NCBI RefSeq assembly: GCF_000189635.1
Contig: NW_002476377.1
Location: 1-64,000 of the forward strand
Reading direction: 5' to 3'
DNA from: Tetrahymena thermophila SB210
Taxonomy: Eukaryota > Ciliophora > Oligohymenophorea > Hymenostomatida > Tetrahymenidae
DNA length: 64,000 nucleotides
Under the pieces are notes generated by a model. That model saw nothing but the letters and a program-made list of their open reading frames with translations. It was not told the origin of the DNA and made no database searches. Positions within the stretch are counted from its first letter, which is position 1. The number at the start of each line of letters is the position of its first letter. A program made the position numbers and the translations under genes. Of this stretch, positions 1-12,093 are shown one piece after another.

Positions 1-179
1 CCCCAACCCCAACCCCAACCCCAACCCCAACCCCAACCCCAACCCCAACCCCAACCCCAACCCCAACCCCAACCCCAACCCCAACCCCAACCCCAACCCC
101 AACCCCAACCCCAACCCCAACCCCAACCCCAACCCCAACCCCAACCCCAACCCCAACCCCAACCCCAACCCCAACCCCA
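1..179 (+). repeat. Macronuclear telomere, C4A2 repeats
   Basis: Twenty-nine perfect CCCCAA units followed by a partial CCCCA run from the first base. The C-rich strand reads 5' to 3' at the left edge, as expected for a chromosome's left end. Homogeneous C4A2 (G4T2 on the other strand) is the Tetrahymena-type telomere; Paramecium mixes C4A2 with C3A3. No degenerate units are seen, so this is a de novo added telomere on a macronuclear chromosome rather than an internal relic. Confidence 0.99.
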
Positions 180-313
180 TGTTTAATAACTTTCTTGTTC
201 TAGAATTTTAATTTTAAGTTTTAATTTGTGGTGGAAAATTTTAAATTGTAAAAAGATACGTCAAAAAATTAATAAAAAAAAAAGAAATACAAGAATAAAT
301 AAGGATATAAAAA

Positions 314-1939
314 ATGATCAAGTTTGGCTAAATTTTAAGATTTACTTTCAAACAACAAACTTTAAATAAACTTAAAGCATCCAACTAAATTTTAAGCAAG
401 AATAATCTTTCTTAAAACATCAATTACAATTTTATAAAGATATTGAAAGATTCAGGTAGTAAAGAAATAGTTGATCAAGATAAGCTAATATAAGCTTTAG
501 AAGAAAGTTTGGTAAGCATGAGTGACCCTTAATAAGGTTTAGAGAATGTTAATAATTTAATGAAAATGAAGAGTCAAAAATATAATGGAAATACTTAATA
601 TAGTAATTATGAGCAAGACTTATTCACTAAGGCTAATGTTTTTTACTCCTTAAAATAATTTGATGACTGTAAAAAAATTATTTAAGAAATTATGGATAGC
701 TAGACTGCAACTAAAGAGGTTAAGACAAGAACACTCATTTTAAAATCTTCACTTATTTAATTCGAAGAAAATAATTATGAAAAATCTTTGATAGTTGCCA
801 AATAGGCTGAGTAAATAATAGAGTCAGAAAATAATTCAATAGCCAAAGAGTTAAAAGTTATTATTTATCACATGATAGCAGAAATGTAGGCTTAAATCTT
901 CTAAAATAAAAATATAGCATAAGTATATTTAGAAAAGGCTATTTAAATTATAAATGATGAGATTGAAAATAATTATTTATTAAGCGATAAAGCTAAAGGT
1001 TAATATATGCAAAGACTTGCAAATTGCTATGATAGTGTTGCTGAAATATACCATTAAGAGGATAAATATGATGAATGTAAGTAAATTATGGGTAAATGCA
1101 TTGAGCTATGGAAATCAAATTCATATAAGTAACCTTTATAATACTCTAACAGTCTACTTAGACAAGGTAAAATCTCAACAGATAGAGGAGAATATACATA
1201 AGCAGTAGAAAAATTTAGTAGAGCTATCAAGCTAATGCAAGGATACGAAAACACAGATCAGTTCATTGTTTTATGCATAAATACAAGCAAGGCTTATAGT
1301 GGATTAGAAAAATATGATAAATCTTTAGATGTGCTAAAATAGGCTTTAGAGTAGATTCATCACTTAAATAAGCTTCAATAAAATTATTATACTAATTAAC
1401 TTCTTGAAGAATTCGTTGATTTATATCTTAAGTAAGGAAAGTTTGATGAAGTATCTGAGATTTTTGTATCTTTCAAGAAATTAGGAGATAGCGATTACAT
1501 GAAATACATAATCCTTAAATAGGAAATTATAGTTCTACTTTGTTAAGAAAAATATCAAGAGATAGATTCAGTTAGTTCGGTAGCATTTGATTTAGCAAAA
1601 TAGCTGTATGGAGAAAATAGTAAAGAATCAGCTGAAATTCTTTCAAGCTGGGGTATTTCGCTCATATATTTAAATTAGCTTGAAGAAGGGTTTAAGTAAA
1701 TTTAGTATTCTGCTAATATTTTATAAGATATTGGGTCAATTGATGAAGTTTAAGAAATATGGAATCAAGTTGTTTCTATTCTAGAATAATAGCAGAATTC
1801 TAAGTACATAGTTAAAGCCCTTGGATTTTTAAGAAGAGCCATCTAACTTTATGTTGAAAAACAAGGAGGAGAAGCAGGAATAATTATAGATTACATTGAC
1901 AAAAGAATATAATAAGCAAAATAATAAGCTTAATAATGA
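314..1939 (+). CDS. TPR-like helical repeat protein, telomere-proximal
   Basis: A single uninterrupted ciliate-code frame of 541 residues, ending in TGA after a Gln-rich tail. The sequence is built of helical pairs with regular small and aromatic residues, for example around ALEESL, AEIYHQEDKYDEC, AYSGLEKYDKSLDVLKQALEQ and AVEKFSRAIKL, which is the look of tetratricopeptide or kinesin-light-chain-like repeats (acting as protein-interaction scaffolds). No catalytic motif, signal peptide or membrane segment is seen. The start is the first in-frame ATG after an A-rich leader. The ATG lies only 134 nt from the last telomeric repeat, so the promoter and 5' UTR must be very compact. It is the outermost gene. 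The TPR assignment rests on pattern only; the specific partner is unknown. Confidence 0.8.
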
Positions 1940-2360
1940 TATTTATTTATCTACAAATAATATTTAGATAATTTATGTAAAACTATTCTTCTTATTAGTT
2001 GTGTCTTTGTTTATTTAACTATGAATATAATTTCTTTTTGAATTGCTAAATTCATATTTTTTTGTGTAGAATACAATAAGTGTCATTTATGTTTTCATTT
2101 CATTTATATACCAAAAAAAAAGATATTGATAATGTAATTCACATCTAATTGGAATTCATTAGAATTATTAAAAAACACTTGAATGCAGTTAAATAATTTA
2201 TTAGCTCATTATTATATAAACATATTATTTGCTTATTCCTAATTTTAATGAAAAAACGCATTACTCAATAACAAGAATATAAGCTAGGGCATTTATATTA
2301 TCTTTATTATCAATATAAATACAAACTTTATAAAAGAATAAAAAAATAAAATAGGAAAGT
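1940..2360. other. Intergenic, AT-rich
   Basis: 421 nt between two plus-strand genes. It holds the 3' UTR of the TPR-like gene and the promoter of the next gene. No RNA gene, repeat or further coding frame was recognised. Confidence 0.6.
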
Positions 2361-5300
2361 ATGAACCATAATAGTGTTTTAGGTGCTATAGTTTTATTAA
2401 ACCTTCTAAAATTTTTACAAGCTTAATCGATTATTGATTTCTGTCAATAGTATCTCCCTAATAACTAAGGGTGCTCTAAATGCTAAGAGGGTTATAATTT
2501 ATAGTAATAGATTACTCAGGACTAGAATATTTCGTAATTGTAACCCCTAAATTATTGTGTTTCTTAATGCCCATATCTAAGCTATAGGCAGTCAACATTT
2601 AGTGATACTTTAGATTAATGTTAACCAACATGCTTGTATAATGAGATAGGAGATGACTACACAAGAACTTGTAAGTAGATAGATGAATGCCCTTAGTCAT
2701 CTGAATTTGGTCAATAATTTCATTTAGGATATGTTAGTTCTATACTTTTGTTTCCATATGACCAACAATAACCTGTAACAGAAGTAATAACTTCCAGTTA
2801 AAACGATACCCAAATCCTTGTTTGGGATAATCAAAGCGGTGCACTTAAAGCAAAATTAATTGGACATAGCTCAAATATCATTCAAATGTACTTTCTTCCA
2901 TCATAAACAAACAGTCAGATCATGTTATTAAGTTTTTCATTTGGTGGTGAAATTATAATATGGGATTACATTAAAGGGTAAGTAATTACAAATATGTTAA
3001 TTTAGTCAGGACTATTAACTTAAAATAGTGTTTTGAATATTTAAATGTCTCTTATCATATCTTATGGATATTAAGGAGATTTCTATGTCATAAACTATGT
3101 AAATCAGGAAATTAAAGCATACATAGGACATGAGAGTATAGTTAAGTAAGTTATTTTTGTAGAAAATAACTATTTTGTTTCTTTTGCAAACGATTAGAAG
3201 GTCATATTGTGGAATATTAGCTTACCTGATAACCCTTTAATTTTAGTGAACTAAAATGTTTTTTAAATAAATTCATTTACAATTTAAAACGAAGTAAATT
3301 AAATTTAGCAATAATTTCTCATATTGATGGGATAGACAAATTTGTCCTCTCAAATATCAATAAGCATTTGCTAATTGTCAGATTAATATGGAAATATGAT
3401 TCAAAATGTCATAAATCTATAAATAATAAGTAAAGTTGATAATCAGTTTGATTTGATAAATTATATAATTGATAGCTAGAATAATCTGATAATAACATAC
3501 TCTCAACAAGAAATTTTTATTTATAAAATAACAGTCAGTGAGAGTGGTTTTCTGGTAGATTTATCAGAAAAAGTTAATAATATAGAATAAAATTAGAGTG
3601 TTCTGATTCAAAATTGTGTTTTATTTTAAACAAATTTTATAATATTAACTAATTAAAAGTAGTTGCTACTTTATTAATTTATGGCTAATAATTAACCTAA
3701 TTAAAGCCACTTATAATAAGAAGCTAGTAATATCTTAAATATAGAAAGATAGCAAAATTTTAATTATTAAATTGTTTTTGCTTTTTCAATTTATGATTAA
3801 ATTCTTTATGTTGGCTAAGACTATCTTCTTTCTATAAGCTATAATAATAAAAATACTAAATATTTAATTAATAACTGGCTTCCTCCAGTATTAAGTCATA
3901 AATAAACTAATATTGGTTTGGCCTACTCTAAAGTTTCCTAAATAATATGTGATATTTCGAAGGACGGGAAATCATTTGTTTATGATTTTCTTTCAAAATA
4001 ACTATTAAGCGTGCTCGTACATCCTCAAAATACTCAAGTTCAAATAAATGTGCCTTTGAGAATAACTATTGTTAAAAACTTAAATGTTTGCATTTCATAT
4101 GACAATACTTCCATAGTTTGTTTTGATCCTATTACTACAAATGCAAATTTTATATACACAAATGGGATTGAAAATTATATCTCCCTTAGCTAAGATCCAT
4201 AATAAAATTTTTTAATTGCTGCTGGCATAAATATGTTATAAATTTTTGATTTGAATTCAAATAAAATTCATTCTTAGTATTCAAAATAAAATTAATTTTA
4301 TATAATTAGTTACAGTTTTTAAGGTAATTTATTGTATTCAAGCTCTCCTAATGGATATTTTATGAAATTTAATTACCCTGATTTAACAGTTGACAAAGAA
4401 TTTGATTACACATCTATTGCTCTTAATCAAAAAATAATAGGCTGGAGTCTTGATTTCATATATTTTAAAGCAAGCGCTGCCAATTTTGATGGAGGCTTAA
4501 TTCTTATTATCAAATAAGATTTATCATTAATAAAATAAATTTAGAACACTATCCCAGCAACATTAGTAATATATTAACTTTAATTTCTAAATATTCCATG
4601 CGAAAAGATTCTATTTTTAATAAAATCTTAATTAAATATTTAACTTATAATTTATTATTTTAAGTATTATCAAATTTAAATTATAAATTAAAAAAAAATT
4701 AGTGCGGTCTTCAATACCCTTCAGTATTAGCTTGTATAAATTAAGAAGGAAAAACTTAAGTATGGTCCATTTTTACTAGTTTTTATATTTCAGCTATTGG
4801 ACTTGAGTTTCCTGTCACTTAAGGAACAGCATCTATGTATGGTCTGTCTATATTATAAATGAACTAATAAGCATTTGGATCAGGAATACTTGTGGTAGAC
4901 ATGAAGCAGTTAACTTTTTCCCAAACATTTTCTACATCAAAATAAATTTAAACTATCAGAAATGAGGATTTCATGATGAGAGTTTTTGCTTGCATGTAAA
5001 GCGGAGAAATACAAGATTACCATTATACATATCAACCCACACAATTAATTAACTGGTAAAATCAAAACGTAAATGATACCATAAGCAAACTAATTCTTTT
5101 TGAGGAAGATTACAAGCTGATTATACTAAGTTCAATTATAACAATTTATGATTACTTAAATCTAAACATTTATAAGTAAAATTTTTAAATAATTTTCAAA
5201 TTAATTAATAATTTTTATCTTTTAAAAAAGAAATTAACAATTTCACAATCAACAAATAACGGGTGCTGTTATCGATAAATTGAGGTATGTTATAGTTACT

Positions 5301-8300
5301 TTTAATTAAGATGTAAGTAAAAATTTATTTATGTGGCAATACAAAGTTGATAACTATCAAGAGTTAATTGGTCACACTTAAGGTATAAATGGAGCTATAT
5401 TAATTAACGATACTACAAACTTAATAACATACTCTAATGATGGACTAATAATATTATGGGATTATATTAAAGTGGTGTGCTTAAATAAATTTAATTTACA
5501 TAGCTCTTAAGCTGTAGTTAATGCATTTTACACTTAAATAACAAAAGGGAGCAACATTTTAAATGTAATTATATCATAAGGAACAAATCAAATGGTATAA
5601 ATTTTTGACTTTTAGAACAAGTAAACTATTTCATAAATCTAACTTAAGAATTAAAATTGTTCAGTTGTAATAGATATCAGTACAAATATTTTATTTGCAT
5701 ATAATTCGAATGCAATATATGCTTACAGCTATATTACTGGTTTGCAGATTTCTACTTTACTTGGGTTTGATGGAGCTATAACTAATTTTGTATTTTAGGA
5801 AAATTATATAATAGCTACAGCAACCTTCGTTGTATAATCGTACGATAGAAGCACCTTGATGCTTCTTAATTCGGATAAATATTCCTAGAAAATATACCAA
5901 ATAGATATTCTAAATGATTTAGTAGGAATGGTTAGTAATTTAATAAATGATAGCATATAACTTTGGAATTATAAAACAGGAATAATGCAAAAAGATATGG
6001 ATAACAATTACTATCCTTATCCTGTAAATGGTATTATAGCAGATTAAGATGCAAAGATTTTTTTGGTTTGGAACAACTAAAATTAAATTTTTTCATTTAA
6101 TCCTTTTTCATACTCATTAAATAAAGTCGAAAATTATGTTATCTTTCCTTTATTTAATTAACATCTTATTAAAAGCATAGTTATAGATTTTTAAAGTAAC
6201 ATTTTTTTTGCATATAATGATCAACAAATTATAATATAAAAATACTACTCATTCCTTGGAATTAGTGGTCAATAAACAGACATGCCTTAAAACAACGTTA
6301 GTAATTTGTCTTCATATAATGCAGAATTGGGTAAATATTTTAATAATTTTTTAATTTGTTCAATAATATTTTAATTAACATACATTATAGACAAATTAAT
6401 TTACACCGACTTAGAGCAAAATGTGTGGATGATGAGTTAAAATAATTTAAAGTTTGCTGGTAAACTTTCACTTATACCATAGTAGTCTATATAAATTGGA
6501 AACGTTTTAGTGATTAGAGATAAAACTTCAATAAAGAGTTTCAATTAAAATTTTATAATTATCTCTCAATTAGACTTAATTAATTCATAGAATATAATAT
6601 TTGATTTACATGAAACAGGCAATATTTTTATTATAGACGTAAATCAGAATATAATTTAAATGGAAGTCAATTAGCAAAGTTATTAAATAAACTTTGTTTT
6701 TAAGTATTATTTGAATGGTAAACTAGATGGAAATAGTGCTAGCAGAATTTACAAATCTTTAATAAATTAACCTAATAAGCACCTCATAATATCTACTATT
6801 TAAGGATAAGTCATGATTATAGATTATTAAAATTAATAAGTAATATCCAATCTTTATGACCATACTTAAGTAGTCACATGCATTGAGTTTGATAATTAAT
6901 ATTAAATGTAATTATTCTTTTTATTTAATTATTTTCTAAATAATTTTATATGAAAAGACTCATTACAGCTGCAAATGATGGACTTATTAAGATATACTCA
7001 TACACATAATAAAAGTTAAATTAAATCGCTTCTTAGTAATTAATTGGATAAGTATAATAGGTTTTACTTGATTTGATAAATTAATAGTTTTTTGTTTGGA
7101 TTAATCTTTAAACAAAGGTCCTCGTTTTTTCACTCTCTTAATAAGTAAGCTTAAAACAATTTTTTTTGAGTCCAGGAGATGTTTTTACTGTGCTTAAAAA
7201 ATCAGATGATTATGACAGATTTATTGTTTTTAATTTATTTCAGATTAATATTTATCAAAAAAGCACTTTATTATTTCTTTCGAAAATAAGAAATCCATCT
7301 TCTTTATATGATATTCAAGATGTTGTATTTTTAACTTCCTAATTAATTCTAGTCAATGCAAAATCAAGCTTAAGCATTTACTAGCTTAATATTAATTCTC
7401 CTGCAAATTTAGTAAATTAGTTAGTTATGATAAACAGCGTTATATTTTAATTTAATTTTGACTAAACAAATAACTAAATAACCTTAAAAGGCATCAATAA
7501 TTACAACAGCTTTAACTATTAATTTACATTATAATAACCTGATATAAATGTACAAACCAGCACTTCATATAAATGCTATGTTTCTTTTATAAATTCAAAT
7601 GACTATTTTACATTAAGAACTAATCTTGAAAAAGTAGATCTTGCTATAAAATAATTTAGCAACAATTTTAATGTTACTGAAGTACTTTACAATTTAATCT
7701 TCAGTCCTACAACAGCTATAGCTAATCCATCAGTCAATATATTTTTCCCAGAGTTTTAATCAGTTTATTAGTTTAATTATTAAAGGAGCTTTTTATATTA
7801 AATGTAAAGTATTTAAAGCACAAAAAACATCGAAAGAATAAAAGTGAATATCGAAACTGCTTTTAAGGAATACTCATTGAGCTTTCTAAAGCTTAAGAAT
7901 TATTAGATTTTATAAAATGATTCTACTAATTAAAAAACAGTAAACTTTAATAACAATACTAAATATTTCATATTCTAGGATGGATTAATACAAAATAATA
8001 TAAATCAACCAACTCTTTCTCCAGTTTACACTTTCCAAAATATATCAGAAATCATAATTGATGAATTGGTAATAGAAAACTCCTACTTTTAAAGCTAGAC
8101 TGGCAACTAAAATTAATATAATAGCTTGATTAATATTACTAATGCTTAAACTGTTAGTATAACAAGTCTGACAATTAAAAATTGTATATTTGAGAATTAG
8201 AATTTAATAATGCTAACTAACGTTAATTAAGTAATCATTAATAATTTGATTATTGAAGAAATTAATTTTAGAAGCACCTAACAAAACGATCAAGCTATTT

Positions 8301-11300
8301 AATATTTGTTTTAATTCTAAAATTGCATAAATGTTTAAATTTTTAATGTCACAATATCAAACATTCGCTCTGAAGCACCTTTCACAATATTTAACATGTT
8401 TGGAAATCTATAATCATCTTTAAATGGATTGTATGCTAGTAACTTACAAGATAATTAAATTTTATTTTATAGATAAACATACACACAATAATTTTATGAA
8501 TTTAAAATTACTCAAGATTAAATCATGGTTTAAAACTTTTTAATAGAGCAAATTAAAAGTACGAATTAATCTCTATTTGATATACAAAGTTTTAATGTTA
8601 CAGTATTTAATTTTTCATCATCTTTTGTTTAATGCAATGATTGTAATGGTGCAGTTGTTTAAGCTTAAGCAAGTAATTTCTTATTAGTAAATTCATCTTT
8701 TTCAAACAGCACAGCTTTTTAAGGGGGAGCTATTTATCTAAAGTAGTGTACTTAAAGTTGCTCTATAAATTCATCTAAATTTTAAGGTAACTCTGCTATA
8801 AATGGTGGGGCTTTATATCTTGAATATTCTTAAATCTTGATTTATTCAAGTTTAATAATTTATAACGAAGCTATTATTGGAGGCGGAATAAGATATGTAG
8901 GGATTGTGCCTTCCTAATTTTAACAAGATTAGCAAAGACTTTTATAAAAAAGTAATAACACTATCTAGAATAATAAAGCCTAAGTTTTTGGAAATAACAT
9001 AGGATCTTATCCTAGGAGTCTTAATATCATATTTAAATAATAGGATTACACAGTTTAAAATTAAGGTAAAAATAATTATAAAAATACATTTTTTATTAAT
9101 ATTTTTTATTTTATTTAATACAGGTTTATTAAGTGGAGATTTCGGTTTTGTTTACACCATAAATAATTTTATGAGTGGAGCAAGTTTATAATGCTAAGTA
9201 TAGCTTATAGATGAAGAAGGAGAGTACATTAAAATTGAAAAAAATAATTTCCCTAAGATAATTTAATAAGAATTGAATTCTTATTAGATATAGATTTAAG
9301 GATAAAATAACTAAATTTAATTGGTTTCTGAGTCATTGATTGGTTTAAATAAATATGATATTACTTCTCATTCTTTTGTATTTGATAAGCTTTTAATTAA
9401 CTCAAAACCTCTTACTAGTAACATAATTTATATTTTTGCTAATAGCATATTGATACCATCGAGCAGTAATTAAACTTAGCTGATTACTCCATAGATTTAA
9501 GTTAAAATTAATATGAATTTTAGAAAGTGTGAAATTGGAGAAATTATAATTAAAAAGTAATTTTTTTGAATTTTTAATATATTAAATTAAAATATGTATA
9601 TATAGTCAGGCTGGCTCTTTAGAATATTGCTATCCATGTCCTTTAGGTATGTACTCACTTGTAGATACTATGCTAAATTAAAATTAATTAAGCTGTAGCT
9701 CCTGTCCTGCAAATGCTGTAAAGTGTTAATAAAATAAAATGACTCTTATGAATGGGTATTGGAGAGAAAGCAATACAACAGATTTAATAATAGAGTGCTC
9801 AAACTAACCACAAAACTGTAAAGGAGAAGATCCAAATAATTTAAATTATTGCAGTGAAGGTTATTTAGGACCTTTGTGTGAAACTTGTGACTTATTTGGA
9901 ACTTACTGGTAAACAAAATATTCAAGAGTTGCTAAATATGTATGCAAAAAGTGTGAAGAAATGAAATCTGAATATGTTATTCAATTGTTTGCTTACTTTA
10001 CTATTATGATTTATATACTTTATGGTGTTTATTCTGCACATAAAATATCTATAAAAAGAGCAGTGGGTTATTATATCCGCTTGATGGGAGCAGCAAGTAT
10101 TGGAGTAAGTGATTCTGATGATTATACTAGTGTTTATCTAAAATTCATTATGCATTATTTGTATATTTCTTCAATTATCAAAATTTAACAGTTTAAGTTT
10201 CCTGGGCTAATAGACTTCTTTAGAATTCAAATTTCTTCTCCTATAGACTCAATGAGATTTGTACCTGATTGCTACTATTAATAATTCAATTTAGACTTAA
10301 AACCTGTCTTTTTAAGGTAGATTATATCTTAAATTCTTCCTATACTCTATCTTTCAGGAATGGGATTAATTTATTTGTTTTTAGTTATCTCTAAAGTTAC
10401 AAAATTTAAGAAAAGTGTTATAATTTCAGGTCTTGTTTTTATTTTTATTTTCTTGCAACCAAATGTGAACTCAAGCTTGATATCAGTATCTTCTTGTAGA
10501 AGCATAGGCACTTAAATTTATATCACAGATGATATTTCTGAAAAATGCTTAACTGAAGAGCACATAGTTTTTCTTCTTTCATTTTGTCTTCCCTTTTTTA
10601 TTTTGTGGTCAATCTTTATTCCAACAATTTTATTATATAAAATTTACAAATAAAGAAAATTCCTAAATTCTGTATTTAACCGAGTTAAATATGGTTTTTT
10701 ATACCAAGAATATAGACTTAATTCGTGGTACTGGGAATTTACTAAAATAGGAGTTAAACTATTAATTACATTTTTTGATAATTTCTTGAGTGATCATTTG
10801 ATACTAAAGTCTGTTTCAGCTAGCATAATAATAATCATTTATTTATTATTCTTGATAAAGTTGTAGCCTTATGTTTCTCTGCAGTTTAACAAATTCGATA
10901 AAGCATCTCATACAGTGTTATTCGTTATTATGCAAATTAGCATCCTAATTTAAGCATCTCCTATAGCTGTTATAGTAGATTTAGGAATTATTTCTTTCTA
11001 TATAATCCATTTTACTTATTTATTAATATTATTGTTATATGTACTAAAATCTTAAATAGAGTATATTTTTATAAGGATGTTTAAGTTATTCCCTAGCTTA
11101 TAAGAAAATTTGTCCTTTCTAAAGCGTTATCTTAAATTATCTAAGAAGAATAGTCTTGTTTTTAAAAGATGGAGATTTATTTGGAACCACCTATTTGTTA
11201 CTAAAAGAATTTTTTAATTGAATGGCGAAAAGATCAATACCTTATAAAATAGAAAATCAATATTCTCAAAATAATTGATCCACCCAACCTCTTAAAGATC

Positions 11301-11741
11301 CATATTCAATTCAAATAACAATATATTATCTGAAGCTAAAATTACATATGATTCAGCAAGTAAATAAAATTTATTTTTAATATTTTCAAAATTCTTAATT
11401 TTTACTTTAGGGCATTTATTCCAAAATAAGCTAAGTATAATCAAAAAAGAAACATGTGATTATATGAAAGATTCAAAAAAAAATAAAGTGAATAGAGAAA
11501 GCATAATTTTAGATGTCGAGAATTATGGTAAAATAAATATCTTATAATAAAATATTTATAACTTATATTTAAATTAGAACTTAAAGATTCACTAAACTTT
11601 CCAAGTTCAAACAACAACATAAGATCAAAAAGTAACAGCACAGGCTAAAATTTATTTTAGTATAACTTTAATGAAATTATAAAGACATAGTTATTTTTCT
11701 CTAAGAATACAAAATAAAAGACTGAATCTACTATATAATGA
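2361..11741 (+). CDS. Giant secreted/transmembrane protein: propeller-like, beta-helix-like, Cys-rich, multi-TM
   Basis: Spliced by hand with introns 4566-4702, 5176-5230, 6331-6390, 6908-6957, 9066-9123, 9557-9605, 11360-11410 and 11528-11577; the result is exactly 2956 residues ending in TGA. The N-terminus (MNHNSVLGAIVLLNLLKFLQA) is a good signal peptide. Residues up to about 1500 hold irregular WD40-like blades (e.g. LITYSNDGLIILWDY, LITAANDGLIKIYSY). Around 1780-2110 is an Asn/Ser-rich stretch with beta-helix (pectin-lyase-like) periodicity, including FQGGAIYLKQC and GNSAINGGALYLE. Residues about 2279-2400 are Cys-rich (EYCYPCPLGMYS, CSSCPANAVKC), growth-factor-receptor-like. From about 2397 follow several hydrophobic segments, then a polar cytoplasmic tail rich in Ser/Asn. 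This architecture is common among large ciliate surface proteins annotated only as transmembrane proteins; ligand and role are unknown. Confidence 0.88.
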
Positions 11742-12093
11742 AATAAATTTTATATTTTTGTTCAGATTTATTTAAATTAAGCTTTGAATAAGTTAAATTT
11801 GTTTTCCATTCATTTTATTGAAATTTTTTAAAGTCATATGCTCATATTAAATTTTATATCTAGAGAATAAATAACGTATATGTTATATTTTAGGGTCTGA
11901 TAAAATCAAAAACTTGGGAAATTTACTCAGTTTCGTAATGACCACAATTTTACATTTGGATTCCTTACCGTGTGTATTTATTTTAGAAAAGAATTGGTAA
12001 ATATGATTCTAGATAGGGAAATCTAAATTAATAATATATGAAATTAAAAATTTTTATTAAACCAAATACAAATTTTACAAAAAAATTAAAAAA
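11742..12093. other. Intergenic between convergent genes, with an exon-like remnant
   Basis: 352 nt between the end of the large transmembrane gene (+) and the stop of the first PD-(D/E)XK gene (-). Most is AT-rich 3' flank. About 11894-12042 is less AT-rich and, on plus, translates to NDHNFTFGFLTVCIYFRKEL ending at a TGA, preceded by a TTTTAG acceptor-like site but in the wrong frame for a simple exon. It may be a decayed or unrecognised terminal exon of the upstream gene family. Confidence 0.35.

Noticed and set aside
1-179. Paramecium-type or internal telomeric repeat
   Set aside because: All units are CCCCAA with no CCCAAA variants, and the array begins at the first base, fitting a Tetrahymena chromosome end.
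180-313. Chromosome breakage sequence next to the telomere
   Set aside because: No match to the 15-bp Tetrahymena Cbs core was seen, as expected since it is removed from the macronuclear chromosome.
9961-10188. Short standard-code open frame with hydrophobic product
   Set aside because: It is an internal, stop-free piece of the large transmembrane gene; under the ciliate code the frame continues on both sides.
11739-11790. Alternative end of the large membrane gene reading through intron 11528-11577 to a later TGA
   Set aside because: Retaining the intron gives a poorer tail and breaks the exact multiple of three; the spliced version ends cleanly at 11739-11741.
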